DNA of 64,000 nucleotides from Variovorax sp. ZS18.2.2 (GTDB lineage: Bacteria > Pseudomonadota > Gammaproteobacteria > Burkholderiales > Burkholderiaceae_C): positions 2,046,001 through 2,110,000 of the forward strand of contig NZ_JANLNM010000001.1 in assembly GCF_024701975.1 (NCBI RefSeq), written 5' to 3'. Below are positions 45,398 through 55,483 of the stretch, piece after piece. Position 1 is the stretch's first letter, and the number at the start of each line of letters is the position of its first letter. A program made the translations under genes and the position numbers. The notes beneath the pieces are model-generated. The model searched no databases. It worked only from the letters and a program-made list of their open reading frames with translations, and had not been told where the DNA came from.

Positions 45398-47125
45398 TTG
45401 AACCAGCCCACTCCCGCGATCGTTGCCCAGAATGCCGTGCGCCGGCTGCCACGCATCGCGCTGCTGCTGCTGTGCGCGGCCTACCTGCTGCCGGGCCTCG
45501 TCGGGCGCGGACCGTGGAAGAGCGCCGACATCACCGCCTTCGGCTACATGGCCGAACTGGCCCGAAGCACCGAAGGCATCGCGCGCTGGTTCGATCCCCT
45601 CCTGCTGGGCATGCAGCCCGAGACGCCCGCGCTGGTCCCGTACTGGATCGGCGCCCTGGCGATCAAGCTCGCCCCCGCGTGGCTGAACCCCGACCTGGCC
45701 GTGCGATTCGTCTTCGCGCTGCTGCTCTGGGGCACCTTCACCGCCACCTGGTACGCCGTCTACTACCTCGCCCGCACGGCACGCGCGCAGCCGGTGGCAT
45801 TCGCTTTCGGCGGCGAGGCGCGCCCGACCGACTACGCGCGCGCGATCGCCGATGGCGGCCTGCTCGCGCTGATCGCCTGCCTGGGTCTCGCCCAGCTCGG
45901 CCACGAAACCACGCCCGCCCTGGCGCAGCTGTACTTCGCCTCGCACCTGTTCTACGGCGTGGCTGCCCTGCCATACCGCCGCGCGGGCCCGGTGATCGCG
46001 CTGCTGATCGGCACGCTCGGCATGACGCTGAGCGGCGCCCCGACGGTGGGCCTGGCGCTGGCCACGGGCAGCGCGCTCTACATCGCCTACGAGCGGCGCC
46101 GCACCGCCAAGGCGGGGATCGATGCCAGCACCGACGACGGCCCCGGCTACACCCGCGGCGCCCTCCTCACGATGATCGGCGTCACACTGCTGGCGACGGC
46201 GCTGGTGTTCGGGCTCGGCCTGACGCAATGGAAGATCACACTCGACGGCAACTCGGTGCTCGGCGAAATCCGCAGCCAGGCCAAGCTGCTGCTGTGGTTC
46301 ACCTGGCCGGTCTGGCCGCTCGCGATCTGGACGCTCTGGCGCTGGCGGCGCCAGCTCACGGCGCGTCATGTCGCGCTGCCGTTCTGGTTCGCACTCGTGC
46401 CGCTGGCCGCCACCTGGACCACCGACTACTCCGACCGCTCGCTGCTGCTGGCCCTGCCCGCCTTCGCCACGCTCGCTGCCTTCGCGCTGCCGACCTTCCG
46501 GCGCAGCGCCGCGGCGCTGATCGACTGGTTCAACGTGCTCTTCTTCAGCGGCCTGGCCGTGCTGGGCTGGCTCTACTGGATCGCCATGCTGACCGGCATG
46601 CCGCGCAAGCCTGCGGCCAGCGTCGCGCGGTTGGTGCCGGGCTTCGTGGCCGAGTTCTCGCCGATCGCGTTCGTGCTCGCGCTGGCCGCGACCATCGCCT
46701 GGTGCTGGCTGGTGCGCTGGCGCACCGGGCGCCACCGCGCCGCGCTCTGGAAGACGCTGGTGCTGCCGGCCGGTGGCACAGCCCTCTGCTGGATGCTGCT
46801 GATGACGCTCTGGCTGCCGCCCATCGACTACGCGCGCAGCTACCTGCCCCAGGTGCGCGCCGTCGCCGAGCGCGTGGGTCAGCCGAGCTGCATCGCCGAA
46901 CTGGCACTCAGCCGGCCGCACATCGCGGCGCTGCGCCACCACGGCAACTTCAATCTGCAGCCCCTGCTGCTGGGCACCGACTGCCCCTGGCTGGTGGTGA
47001 GCCCCGACACGATCGAGCGGCTGCACACCATCATTCCCCTCGAGAAGTGGCGCTTCAGCGGCACCCTGCGCCGGCCCAGCAGCGCCGCGGACGACCTGCT
47101 GCTCTATCAAAAGATCGTGCCCTGA
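45398..47125 (+). CDS. ArnT-like membrane glycosyltransferase (GT39/GT83 type)
   Basis: A 575-residue protein with about eleven hydrophobic segments and a periplasmic C-terminal part. The first loop has LVGRGPWKSADITAFGYMAEL, where the aspartate matches the catalytic position of lipid-linked-sugar transferases such as ArnT. The usual role is transfer of a sugar from undecaprenyl phosphate to a lipid or protein in the periplasm. TTG at 45398 is the first possible start and has no good ribosome site. The next gene starts 3 bases after its stop, so the two are a pair. Confidence 0.8.
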   Translation: MNQPTPAIVAQNAVRRLPRIALLLLCAAYLLPGLVGRGPWKSADITAFGYMAELARSTEGIARWFDPLLLGMQPETPALVPYWIGALAIKLAPAWLNPDLAVRFVFALLLWGTFTATWYAVYYLARTARAQPVAFAFGGEARPTDYARAIADGGLLALIACLGLAQLGHETTPALAQLYFASHLFYGVAALPYRRAGPVIALLIGTLGMTLSGAPTVGLALATGSALYIAYERRRTAKAGIDASTDDGPGYTRGALLTMIGVTLLATALVFGLGLTQWKITLDGNSVLGEIRSQAKLLLWFTWPVWPLAIWTLWRWRRQLTARHVALPFWFALVPLAATWTTDYSDRSLLLALPAFATLAAFALPTFRRSAAALIDWFNVLFFSGLAVLGWLYWIAMLTGMPRKPAASVARLVPGFVAEFSPIAFVLALAATIAWCWLVRWRTGRHRAALWKTLVLPAGGTALCWMLLMTLWLPPIDYARSYLPQVRAVAERVGQPSCIAELALSRPHIAALRHHGNFNLQPLLLGTDCPWLVVSPDTIERLHTIIPLEKWRFSGTLRRPSSAADDLLLYQKIVP

Positions 47126-47128
47126 CCC

Positions 47129-48472
47129 GTGGCGGGCGAACGGGGACTGATCGCTCGCCACGCCGGCACGGTGCTGGTCGGCCAACTGGCCGTGATGGCC
47201 TTCGGCGTGACCGACACCATCATCGCGGGCCGCTATTCGGAGCACGCGCTGGCCGCGCTCTCGGTCGGTGCGGCCATCTTCGTGAGCGTGTATGTCTCGC
47301 TGATGGGCGTGCTGCAGGCGCTGCTGCCGGTGTGGGCCGAACTGCACGGCGCAGGTCGCAGCGGTGAGGTGGGCCGCTCGGTGCGGCAGTCGCTCTACCT
47401 GGCCAGCATCGCCATCGCGGTGGGCATGATTGCGCTGCTGCTGCCTGGTGGCGCCCTGCGCTGGACCCAGGTGCCGGCGGAGATGCGCGGCGAGGTCGAG
47501 GCCTACCTCGCGGTGCTCGCCTTCGCGCTGGCGCCGTCTCTGCTCTTTCGCCTCTTCAGCACGCTGAACCAAAGTCTGGGCAAACCCCAGCTCGTGACCT
47601 GGCTGCAACTGGGCTCGCTGGTCGTAAAGCTGCCGCTGTCGATCTGGTTCACCTTCGGCGGCGCGGGCCTGCCGGCGATGGGTCTCGTCGGCTGCGCCTG
47701 GGCCACGCTGTGCGTGAACTGGGCAATGCTCGGCTGCGCGGTCTGGCTGTTGCGCAGCAGCCCCTTCTATCGCGGTTATGCGCTCTGGGAACGCATCGAG
47801 CCGCCCGACTGGCACCAGATCCGCCAGTTCGCACGGCTGGGTGTTCCCGGCGGCCTGGCGGTGCTGGTGGAGGTGACCTCGTTCACGCTGATGGCACTCT
47901 TCATCGCACGCCTGGGCACCGCCGCGGCGGCCGCACACCAGATCGCCTCGAACCTGCTGGCAGTGGCCTACATGATGCCGCTCTCGCTCGCCATCGCGAC
48001 CAGCGCGCGGGTGAGCTTCTGGCTCGGCGCCGGCGATCCCGCGAAAGCGCGGCGCGCCTGCCGCCTTGGCTTCGAACTGGCCATGCTGTGTGCGCTGGTT
48101 TATGCGGGCGCGATGGTCGCGCTGCGCCACGAACTCGCGAATGTGTACTCGGACAACCCGGCCGTGATCGCGCTGGCCGCCTCGCTGCTGCCCGTCGTGG
48201 CGCTCTACCACATCGCCGATGCCCTGCAGACGCTGTGCGTGTTCGTGCTGCGCTGCTACCGGGTAACGCTGGCGCCGCTGGTCATCTACTGCACGATGCT
48301 CTGGGGACTCGGGCTCGGCGGCAGCTACCTGCTGGCCTATCGTGGCCTCGGTCCCTGGGCAGCGATGCAATCGCCGCTGGCGTTCTGGATCATGAGCGCC
48401 GGCGCATTGGCGCTCACGGCCCTGCTGTTCAGCGCGCTGCTGCGGTGGACGATGAAGAAACGAGCAGGCTAG
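47129..48472 (+). CDS. MATE-family efflux transporter
   Basis: A 447-residue transporter with twelve hydrophobic helices in two related halves (for example DTIIAGRYSEHALAALSVG and IARLGTAAAAAHQIASNL). MATE proteins export cationic drugs or metabolites by sodium or proton antiport. Translation starts at GTG 47129, 3 bases after the glycosyltransferase stop, so it depends on upstream ribosomes. The pairing could mean export or flipping of a glycosylated molecule, which is inference. It converges with phoR. Confidence 0.87.
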   Translation: MAGERGLIARHAGTVLVGQLAVMAFGVTDTIIAGRYSEHALAALSVGAAIFVSVYVSLMGVLQALLPVWAELHGAGRSGEVGRSVRQSLYLASIAIAVGMIALLLPGGALRWTQVPAEMRGEVEAYLAVLAFALAPSLLFRLFSTLNQSLGKPQLVTWLQLGSLVVKLPLSIWFTFGGAGLPAMGLVGCAWATLCVNWAMLGCAVWLLRSSPFYRGYALWERIEPPDWHQIRQFARLGVPGGLAVLVEVTSFTLMALFIARLGTAAAAAHQIASNLLAVAYMMPLSLAIATSARVSFWLGAGDPAKARRACRLGFELAMLCALVYAGAMVALRHELANVYSDNPAVIALAASLLPVVALYHIADALQTLCVFVLRCYRVTLAPLVIYCTMLWGLGLGGSYLLAYRGLGPWAAMQSPLAFWIMSAGALALTALLFSALLRWTMKKRAG

Positions 48473-48479
48473 ACCCTGC

Positions 48480-49817
48480 TCACTTCACCAGCACGCGCGC
48501 CTCGCGCACCCGCATAGCCGGGAACACCAGTGCGAACCGGCTCCCCTTGCCCACCGTGCTCTCGATGCGCAGCTCGGTGCCATGCCGCTGTGCGATGTGC
48601 TTGACGATCGCCAGCCCCAGTCCCGTGCCGCCGGTCTCGCGCGAACGGCTGCGGTCGATGCGATAGAAGCGCTCGGTGAGCCGCGGAATGTGCTCGGCGG
48701 CAATGCCCGGCCCGGTGTCCTTCACCGCGTACTCGCCGCGCCCGTCGGGCAGCACCCGCCAGCTCACCGCCACCTCGCCGCCGCCGGCCGTGTAGCGGAT
48801 CGCGTTGCTCAGCAGGTTCGACATCGCGCTCTGCAACTCGGTCGGCGCGCCCGATATCTCGGACTCGGCATCGATAGTGAAAGACAGCCGATGACCCAGC
48901 GGCGCGAGCCGACCCGACAGGCCGCGCGCCTCATCCTCGCACTGCGCCAGCAGGGCGCGAATGCGGATCCACTGGCTGCCCGAAGGCGCCGCGCTGCCCT
49001 CCAGCCGCGACAGCGTCAGCAGGTCGTTCACCAGCGTTTCCATGCGGTGCGACTGCTGCCCCATCAGCGAGAGATAGCGCGTGCGCTCGTCCGCATCGAG
49101 CGGCAGGTTCTGCAGCGTCTCGACGAAGCCCGCCAGCACCGTGAGCGGCGTGCGGATCTCATGCGACACGTTCGCCACGAAATCGCGCCGCATCGCCTCG
49201 GCCTGCTCCAGCGCCGTGATGTCGCGCGTGAGCAGCATGCGGCGGTTGCCCGCGTAAGGATGCACCTGCACCGACAAGCGCACCGGATGGCTGCGCTGGT
49301 GCGTATGGCCCGGGCCGGAAGCGTCGATGACGACATCGCGGCTGTAGTTCCACGACGCCAGGTAGGCCACGAAGGCCGGGTCGCGCACGAGATTGGCCAG
49401 GTGCTGCAGCAGGTCGCGCTCGGCGTCGATGCCGAACTGGGCCGCCGCCGTCTGGTTGCACCATTCGATGCGGCCCTGTTCGTCGAGCAGGATCACGCCG
49501 TTGGGAGAAGCCTGGATGGCGGCCAGAAATTCCTGCAGGCGGTCTTCGGCCTGGCGGGTCTGCTGCTCGCGGTCGCGCAGCAGCTTGCGGATGCGTTCGG
49601 CCAGTTCGCCCCAGACACCGGGTCCACGGGTCGGGAGGCCCGTGGCGTCGTTGCGCAGCACCTGCAGCAGCCGTTCGGCGCGCCAGGCGTCGAGCCCCAG
49701 CCACAGCACCGCGCCCAACCAGGCGCCCAGCCATCCGAACTTCCAGCCAAAAATGCCGACAGCGCCCGCGCCTATTGCAAGGGACGCTATTAAAAAAGTA
49801 GCAATTCGGAAAGGCAT
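48480..49817 (-). CDS. phoR: Phosphate regulon sensor histidine kinase PhoR
   Basis: A 445-residue membrane kinase: two helices at about 5-42, a PAS domain (95-200), the HisKA dimer with His219 in NVSHEIRTPLTVLAGF, and an ATPase domain with SNAIRYTAGGGEV, DTGPGIAAEH and GGTGLGLAIVKHI. It phosphorylates PhoB when phosphate is low; the Pst transporter and PhoU hold it off when phosphate is ample. Last gene of the pst-pho run. Confidence 0.94.
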   Translation of the reverse strand: MPFRIATFLIASLAIGAGAVGIFGWKFGWLGAWLGAVLWLGLDAWRAERLLQVLRNDATGLPTRGPGVWGELAERIRKLLRDREQQTRQAEDRLQEFLAAIQASPNGVILLDEQGRIEWCNQTAAAQFGIDAERDLLQHLANLVRDPAFVAYLASWNYSRDVVIDASGPGHTHQRSHPVRLSVQVHPYAGNRRMLLTRDITALEQAEAMRRDFVANVSHEIRTPLTVLAGFVETLQNLPLDADERTRYLSLMGQQSHRMETLVNDLLTLSRLEGSAAPSGSQWIRIRALLAQCEDEARGLSGRLAPLGHRLSFTIDAESEISGAPTELQSAMSNLLSNAIRYTAGGGEVAVSWRVLPDGRGEYAVKDTGPGIAAEHIPRLTERFYRIDRSRSRETGGTGLGLAIVKHIAQRHGTELRIESTVGKGSRFALVFPAMRVREARVLVK

Positions 49818-49861
49818 GGCGGGCGATTATCCGCGCCCGCGGCCGAGGGACGCCACGGCGA

Positions 49862-50554
<693 letters not shown>

Positions 50555-50595
50555 GTTATTTGCTCACTTGCCAGTCACCCCCGGTCCCTTCCAGC

Positions 50596-50682
50596 GAACG
50601 CCGCGGAACCGGCTTCGCCGGGCCGCTGTCGCTACCCCCTGCAAGGGGGTTGGCGGCCACACGAAGTGGACAAGCCTGGGGG
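50596..50682 (-). repeat. Dispersed intergenic repeat, copy 2 (inverted)
   Basis: Reverse complement of the element at 14148-14236 and 57010-57098, here from GAACGCCGCGG to CCTGGGGG, with an added CCCCCTGCAAGGGGG hairpin. It fills most of the 132-base gap between phoU and phoB. Confidence 0.85.
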
Positions 50683-50686
50683 TTTG

Positions 50687-51388
50687 TCATTGAAGCGCGG
50701 ACTCGATTTCCTGCATCGAAGTGTGCCGCACATCGGCACCCTTGACGATGTAGATGATGAATTCGGCGATGTTCTTGGCGTGGTCACCGATGCGCTCGAT
50801 GGCCTTGGCCAGGAACAGCAGGTCGAGACTCGCCGAGATGGTACGGGGGTCTTCCATCATGTAGGTGACCAGCTTGCGAACGAACCCATCGAACTCCTTG
50901 TCGATCAGGTCGTCGTCCTTCAGGATCGACAGCGCCGCGGCCGTGTCCAGGCGCGCAAAGGCGTCCAGCGCGGTGCGCAGCAGACCCGAGGCCAGGTCGG
51001 CGGCGATGCGCAACTCGGTCGTGGGCAGCTGACGGGCCGAACCGCTCTCGATGATCGACTTGACCATGCGCGCGATCTTGTTCGCCTCGTCGCCCACGCG
51101 CTCGAGGTTGGCCGTGGTCTTGCTGATGGCGATCAAAAGGCGCAGGTCACGTGCCGTCGGCTGGCGGCGCGCGATGATCGACGAAAGCTCGCGGTCGATG
51201 TCGATTTCCATCGCATTGACGCGGTGCTCGGTTTCCATCACGCGGTCGGCCGCCTCGGCGTCGAACTGCAGCAGCGCATACACCGCCGTGTGGATTTGCG
51301 ACTCGACCATGCCGCCGAGCTCCATCACGCGCGACGAGACGCCGTTGAGTTCGCTGTCGAACTGGCTGGAAAGATGTTTCTCGCTCAT
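50687..51388 (-). CDS. phoU: Phosphate signalling protein PhoU
   Basis: A 233-residue all-helical protein made of two PhoU repeats, each with a metal-binding ExxxD pattern (EIDIDRELSSII, VGDEANKIARM, IGDHAKNIAEFIIYIVKG). It couples Pst activity to PhoR and limits phosphate uptake. A strong AAGGAG lies before the ATG, 9 bases after the pstB stop. It is separated from phoB by a dispersed repeat. Confidence 0.95.
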   Translation of the reverse strand: MSEKHLSSQFDSELNGVSSRVMELGGMVESQIHTAVYALLQFDAEAADRVMETEHRVNAMEIDIDRELSSIIARRQPTARDLRLLIAISKTTANLERVGDEANKIARMVKSIIESGSARQLPTTELRIAADLASGLLRTALDAFARLDTAAALSILKDDDLIDKEFDGFVRKLVTYMMEDPRTISASLDLLFLAKAIERIGDHAKNIAEFIIYIVKGADVRHTSMQEIESALQ

Positions 51389-51397
51389 GGTGTCTCC

Positions 51398-52177
51398 TTA
51401 GCCGAAACGGCCGGTGATGTAGTCCTCGGTTTCCTTGCGCTGCGGCTTGAAGAACATCTGCTCCGTCGCGCCGAATTCGATCAGGTCACCCAGGTACATG
51501 TAGGCGGTGTAGTCGCTGCAGCGGGCCGCCTGCTGCATGTTGTGCGTCACGATGACCACGGTGTACTCGTTTTTGAGCTCGGCGATCAACTCTTCGATCT
51601 TGGCGGTCGAGATCGGGTCGAGTGCGGAGCACGGCTCGTCGAGCAGCAGCACTTCGGGCTTGATCGCGATGCCGCGCGCAATGCACAGGCGCTGCTGCTG
51701 GCCGCCGGAGAGGCCCGAGCCGCTTTGCTGGAGCTTGTCGCGCACTTCGGTCCAGAGGGCGGCCTTCTTCAGGGCCCACTCGACGCGGTCGTCCATCTCG
51801 CTGGCCGAGAGGCTCTCGAACAGCTTCACGCCGAAGGCGATGTTGTCGTAGATCGACATCGGGAACGGCGTGGGCTTCTGGAACACCATGCCGACCTTGG
51901 CGCGGATCAGTGCCACGTCCTGCTTGGAGGTGAGCAGGTTCTCGCCGTCCAGGGCGATCGTGCCTTCGGCGCGCTGCTCGGGATAGAGCTCGAACATGCG
52001 GTTGAAGGTGCGCAGCAGAGTCGACTTGCCGCAGCCCGACGGGCCGATGAAAGCCGTGACCTTGTTCTCTGGAATCTCGAGGTTGATGCCCTTGAGCGCG
52101 TGGAATTTGCCGTAGTAGAAGTTCAGGTCCTTGACCGAGATCTTCGAGCGCGACGGTTGTGCGACGGTATTTGGCAT
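51398..52177 (-). CDS. pstB: Phosphate ABC transporter ATPase PstB
   Basis: A 259-residue ATPase with Walker [13 protein letters not shown], family-specific [19 protein letters not shown], signature [14 protein letters not shown] and Walker [16 protein letters not shown]. It powers PstCA import and forms part of the signalling complex with PhoU. 19 bases after pstA. Confidence 0.96.
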   Translation of the reverse strand: MPNTVAQPSRSKISVKDLNFYYGKFHALKGINLEIPENKVTAFIGPSGCGKSTLLRTFNRMFELYPEQRAEGTIALDGENLLTSKQDVALIRAKVGMVFQKPTPFPMSIYDNIAFGVKLFESLSASEMDDRVEWALKKAALWTEVRDKLQQSGSGLSGGQQQRLCIARGIAIKPEVLLLDEPCSALDPISTAKIEELIAELKNEYTVVIVTHNMQQAARCSDYTAYMYLGDLIEFGATEQMFFKPQRKETEDYITGRFG

Positions 52178-52196
52178 GGGAGATCTTCTTCTTCAG

Positions 52197-53081
52197 TCAG
52201 TGTTTGTTGCGCGTGAGGACCCGCGCCAGGATATTGAGGGCGAGCACGGCGACGGTGATCAGGAACACGCCGGCCCAGGCCAGCTGCTGCCAGTTCTCGT
52301 ACGGGCTCATCGCGAACTTGAAAATCGTGACCGGCAGGCTGGCCATCGGCTGGCTCACGTCGGCGGTCCAGAACTGGTTGTTCAGCGCAGTGAAGAGCAG
52401 CGGTGCGGTTTCGCCCGCGATGCGCGCCACGGCCAGCAGGATGCCCGTGACCACACCGGCGCGCGCGGCACGCAGCGTGATGCTGATGATGACCTTCCAC
52501 TTCGGCGTGCCGAGCGCGTAGGCCGCTTCGCGCAGGCCCGGCGGCACCAGTTGCAGCATGTTCTCGGTGGTGCGGATCACCACCGGAATCACGATCAGCG
52601 CGAGCGCCAGCGCACCGGCCAGGCCCGAGAAGGTCTTGAAATAGGCCACCACCACGGCGTAGACGAACAGGCCGATCACGATCGAGGGCGCCGACAGCAG
52701 GATGTCGTTGACGAAGCGCGTGACCGAGGCGAGCCAGCCCTTGGGGTTGTACTCGGCCAGGTAGATGCCGGCCATGATGCCGATCGGCGTGCCCACGAAG
52801 GTGGCGAGCATCACCATCACGAACGAACCGAAGATCGCGTTGGCGATACCGCCCGCCTCGTTCGGCGGCGGCGTCATTTCGGTGAAGGTGGCGAGGGCGA
52901 GGCCGCCGATGCCAAGGCGCAGCGTTTCCCAGAGGATCCACACGAGCCAGAACACGCCGAACGCCATGGCGGCGAGCGAGAGCGTGAGGGCGATCTTGTT
53001 GACCCGGTTGCGCGAAGCAAACCTGGCCTGGCGCATCTCGGTGAGCGCCTTGGCGTTGATGAGGTCTTGCGCAGTGCTCAC
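52197..53081 (-). CDS. pstA: Phosphate ABC transporter permease PstA
   Basis: A 294-residue permease with six helices and the EAA loop [19 protein letters not shown]. It pairs with PstC. ATG 53081 overlaps the pstC stop by four bases. Confidence 0.95.
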   Translation of the reverse strand: MSTAQDLINAKALTEMRQARFASRNRVNKIALTLSLAAMAFGVFWLVWILWETLRLGIGGLALATFTEMTPPPNEAGGIANAIFGSFVMVMLATFVGTPIGIMAGIYLAEYNPKGWLASVTRFVNDILLSAPSIVIGLFVYAVVVAYFKTFSGLAGALALALIVIPVVIRTTENMLQLVPPGLREAAYALGTPKWKVIISITLRAARAGVVTGILLAVARIAGETAPLLFTALNNQFWTADVSQPMASLPVTIFKFAMSPYENWQQLAWAGVFLITVAVLALNILARVLTRNKH

Positions 53082-54157
53082 GACTTGGTTCCTTCGCTCT
53101 TCTTCATCTTGGCCAACAGGATCTTGGAAAGCGTCAGCACGACGAAAGTGATGAAGAACAGCACGAGGCCGAGGTACATCAGCGCAGCCTGATGCAGGCC
53201 CGCGCCGGCTTCGGCGAATTCATTGGCCAGGGCCGAGGTGATGCTGTTGGCAGCCTCGAACACCGACAGCGAGTTGAGCTGGTTCATGTTGCCGATCACG
53301 AACGTGACCGCCATCGTTTCACCCAGCGCCCGGCCGAGGCCGAGCATGATGCCGCCGATCACACCGGCCTTGGTGTAGGGCAGCACGACCTTGGAGACGA
53401 CCTCCCAGGTGGTGGAGCCGAGGCCGTAGGCCGACTCCTTGAGCAGCGGCGGGGTCACCTCGAACACGTCGCGCATCACCGAGGCAATGAACGGAATGAT
53501 CATGATCGCCAGGATGATGCCGGCCGACAGGATGCCGATGCCCACGGGCGGGCCGGACACCAGGGCGCCCAGGTACGGCACGCCGGTCAGCAGCTTCTGC
53601 AGCGGCTGCTGCACCCAGGTCGAGAGAATCGGGCCGAACACCAGCAGGCCCCACATGCCGTACACGATGGACGGCACGGCGGCGAGCAATTCGATGGCCG
53701 TGCCCAGCGGGCGCTTGAGCCAGTTGGGCGACAGCTCGGTCAGGAAAAGGGCAATGCCGAAGCTCACCGGCACCGCGATCACCAGCGCGATGATCGAGGT
53801 GGCCAGCGTGCCGTAGATCATCACGAGGCCGCCGTACTCTTCCTTGACCGGATCCCACGTGCTGTTGGTGAGAAAGCTGAGGCCGTACTTGGAAATGGCG
53901 GGCCAGGCACCGGCGACCAGTGACACCAGGATGCCGATCAGCATCGCCAGCGTCAGCAGCGCGGCGCCCTTGGCGGCCCAGCCGAAGATGCGGTCGGCCA
54001 TGGGACCGGAACGCGGCGCTTTCGCCGGCGGTGGCAGCGCAGTGGCGCGGCCACGGTCGGCCGCGAGGTCGTACGTGGCGGCAGCAGGAAGAGTGGATGA
54101 CACGGGTCGCTCCGGCAAAGACGAAAGCGACGCGTCCTCGAGCGATGTGCTGCTCAT
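53078..54157 (-). CDS. pstC: Phosphate ABC transporter permease PstC
   Basis: A 359-residue permease with six helices in residues 58-350 and the EAA loop [19 protein letters not shown]. The first 50 residues are a hydrophilic extension beyond the usual family start; an internal ATG ([12 protein letters not shown], residue 53) is a possible alternative start. Partner of PstA; 35 bases after pstS. Confidence 0.93.
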   Translation of the reverse strand: MSSTSLEDASLSSLPERPVSSTLPAAATYDLAADRGRATALPPPAKAPRSGPMADRIFGWAAKGAALLTLAMLIGILVSLVAGAWPAISKYGLSFLTNSTWDPVKEEYGGLVMIYGTLATSIIALVIAVPVSFGIALFLTELSPNWLKRPLGTAIELLAAVPSIVYGMWGLLVFGPILSTWVQQPLQKLLTGVPYLGALVSGPPVGIGILSAGIILAIMIIPFIASVMRDVFEVTPPLLKESAYGLGSTTWEVVSKVVLPYTKAGVIGGIMLGLGRALGETMAVTFVIGNMNQLNSLSVFEAANSITSALANEFAEAGAGLHQAALMYLGLVLFFITFVVLTLSKILLAKMKKSEGTKS

Positions 54158-54192
54158 GGATGCGCCGCGTTCTGGACTGGTGGGTGGAAGGC

Positions 54193-55227
54193 TTACTTGA
54201 ACGCGACGGGCTTGCCCGATGCGTCCTTCACGTCACCCCATGCCTTGGCGATGGTGGCCTTGACGGCGTCGGGCATCGGCACGTAGTCGAGGTCGTCAGC
54301 GGTCTTGTCGCCACCCTTGTAGGCCCAGTCGAAGAACTTGAGCACGGTGGTCGCGTTGGCGGGCTTGTCCTGCACCTTGTGCATCAGGATGAAGGTGGCG
54401 CCGGTGATGGGCCATGCGCCCTTGTCGGCCTGGTTGGTCAGCACTTGGTAGAAGCTCTTGTTCCAGTCGGCAGCAACGGCGGCAGCCTTGAAGGCGGTGT
54501 CGTCGGGCGAGACGAAGTTGCCGGCGGCGTTCTGCAGCTGGGCGTAGACCATCTTGTTCTGCTTGACGTAGGCGTACTCGACGTAGCCGATCGAGTTGGG
54601 CAGGCGGCCCACGAAGGCTGCGACGCCTTCGTTGCCCTTGCCGCCCGCGCCGGTGGGCCAGTTCACGGCCGTGCCTTCGCCGACCTTGGTCTTCCACTCG
54701 GAGTTGACCTTGCTCAGGTAGTTGGTGAACAGGAAGCTGGTGCCCGAACCGTCGGCACGGCGAACCGGGGCGATGGCAGCGTCAGGCAGGGCGAGCGAAC
54801 CGTTCAGCGCCTTGATGGCGGGGTCGTTCCACTTGGTGATCTTGCCCAGGTAGATGTCGCCCAGGACCTGGCCGTTGAGCTTCAGCTCGCCGGGCTTGAT
54901 GCCGGTGATGTTGACCACGGGGATCACGCCGCCGATGACGGTGGGGAACTGCATCAGGCCCTTGGCCTGGAGTTCGTCGTCCTTCAGGGGAGCGTCCGAA
55001 GCGCCGAAATCGACGGTCTTGGCTTCGATCTGCTTGAGGCCAGCGCCCGAGCCGACCGACTGGTAGTTGATCTTGACGCCGGTGGCCTTGTTGAAGTCCG
55101 AAGCCCACTTGGCATACAGCGGTGCCGGGAAGCTGGCGCCGGCGCCGGTCACGTCTTGTGCGAGGGCGGGAATGGAGAACAGCGCGGCCACGAGACCGGC
55201 GGTTGCAAATTTGAACGTCGTTTTCAT
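54193..55227 (-). CDS. pstS: Periplasmic phosphate-binding protein PstS
   Basis: A 344-residue binding protein with signal peptide ([18 protein letters not shown]). The phosphate-site loops are [33 protein letters not shown] and [11 protein letters not shown], as in known PstS proteins. First gene of pstSCAB-phoU; a Pho-box match with correctly spaced -10 lies upstream. Expected to be strongly induced when phosphate is scarce. Confidence 0.96.
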   Translation of the reverse strand: MKTTFKFATAGLVAALFSIPALAQDVTGAGASFPAPLYAKWASDFNKATGVKINYQSVGSGAGLKQIEAKTVDFGASDAPLKDDELQAKGLMQFPTVIGGVIPVVNITGIKPGELKLNGQVLGDIYLGKITKWNDPAIKALNGSLALPDAAIAPVRRADGSGTSFLFTNYLSKVNSEWKTKVGEGTAVNWPTGAGGKGNEGVAAFVGRLPNSIGYVEYAYVKQNKMVYAQLQNAAGNFVSPDDTAFKAAAVAADWNKSFYQVLTNQADKGAWPITGATFILMHKVQDKPANATTVLKFFDWAYKGGDKTADDLDYVPMPDAVKATIAKAWGDVKDASGKPVAFK

Positions 55228-55277
55228 GAAGCTTCCTTTTTAGAAGTAAGAAGTAGTCCCTTTCGGGCTTGGAACGC

Positions 55278-55311
55278 ACTCTAGAAAGCTTGTGTGACAT
55301 CAATATGACAC
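55278..55311 (-). promoter_or_regulatory. Pho box and -10 of the pstS promoter
   Basis: On the minus strand GTGTCATATTGATGTCAC (55311-55294) matches the two-repeat Pho box (TGTCA half-sites 11 bases apart). TAGAGT (55283-55278) follows after 10 bases, the spacing of PhoB-activated promoters that lack a -35. The pstS ATG is 51 bases further on. Confidence 0.75.
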
Positions 55312-55360
55312 CCCTCTGTCGAGGGAGAATGGCCATCTTTCCCCCGCCGGACGTGTGACG

Positions 55361-55378
55361 CTGTCACATAACCGTCAT
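55361..55378 (+). promoter_or_regulatory. Pho box upstream of ppx
   Basis: CTGTCACATAACCGTCAT matches 15 of 18 positions of the Pho box consensus CTGTCATAAAACTGTCAT. TAGCCT (55389-55394), 10 bases downstream, is a weak -10. It faces ppx, back-to-back with the pstS Pho box 50 bases away. Confidence 0.65.
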
Positions 55379-55483
55379 GCGTTGCGCCTAGCCTTCCAAC
55401 CTCGCCGCTGAGTGATTCGGGAGGCGGCGCGCCTGTCACGGCGCTACGATCAAAGACAACACCGCCCTCTTCACTACAACTAC

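Noticed and set aside
44978..48370. A 1130-codon open frame antisense to rpmE2, the glycosyltransferase and the MATE gene
   Set aside because: It is a mirror of GC-rich coding sequence with low-complexity, arginine/glutamine-rich translation and no domain; the sense genes are clear.
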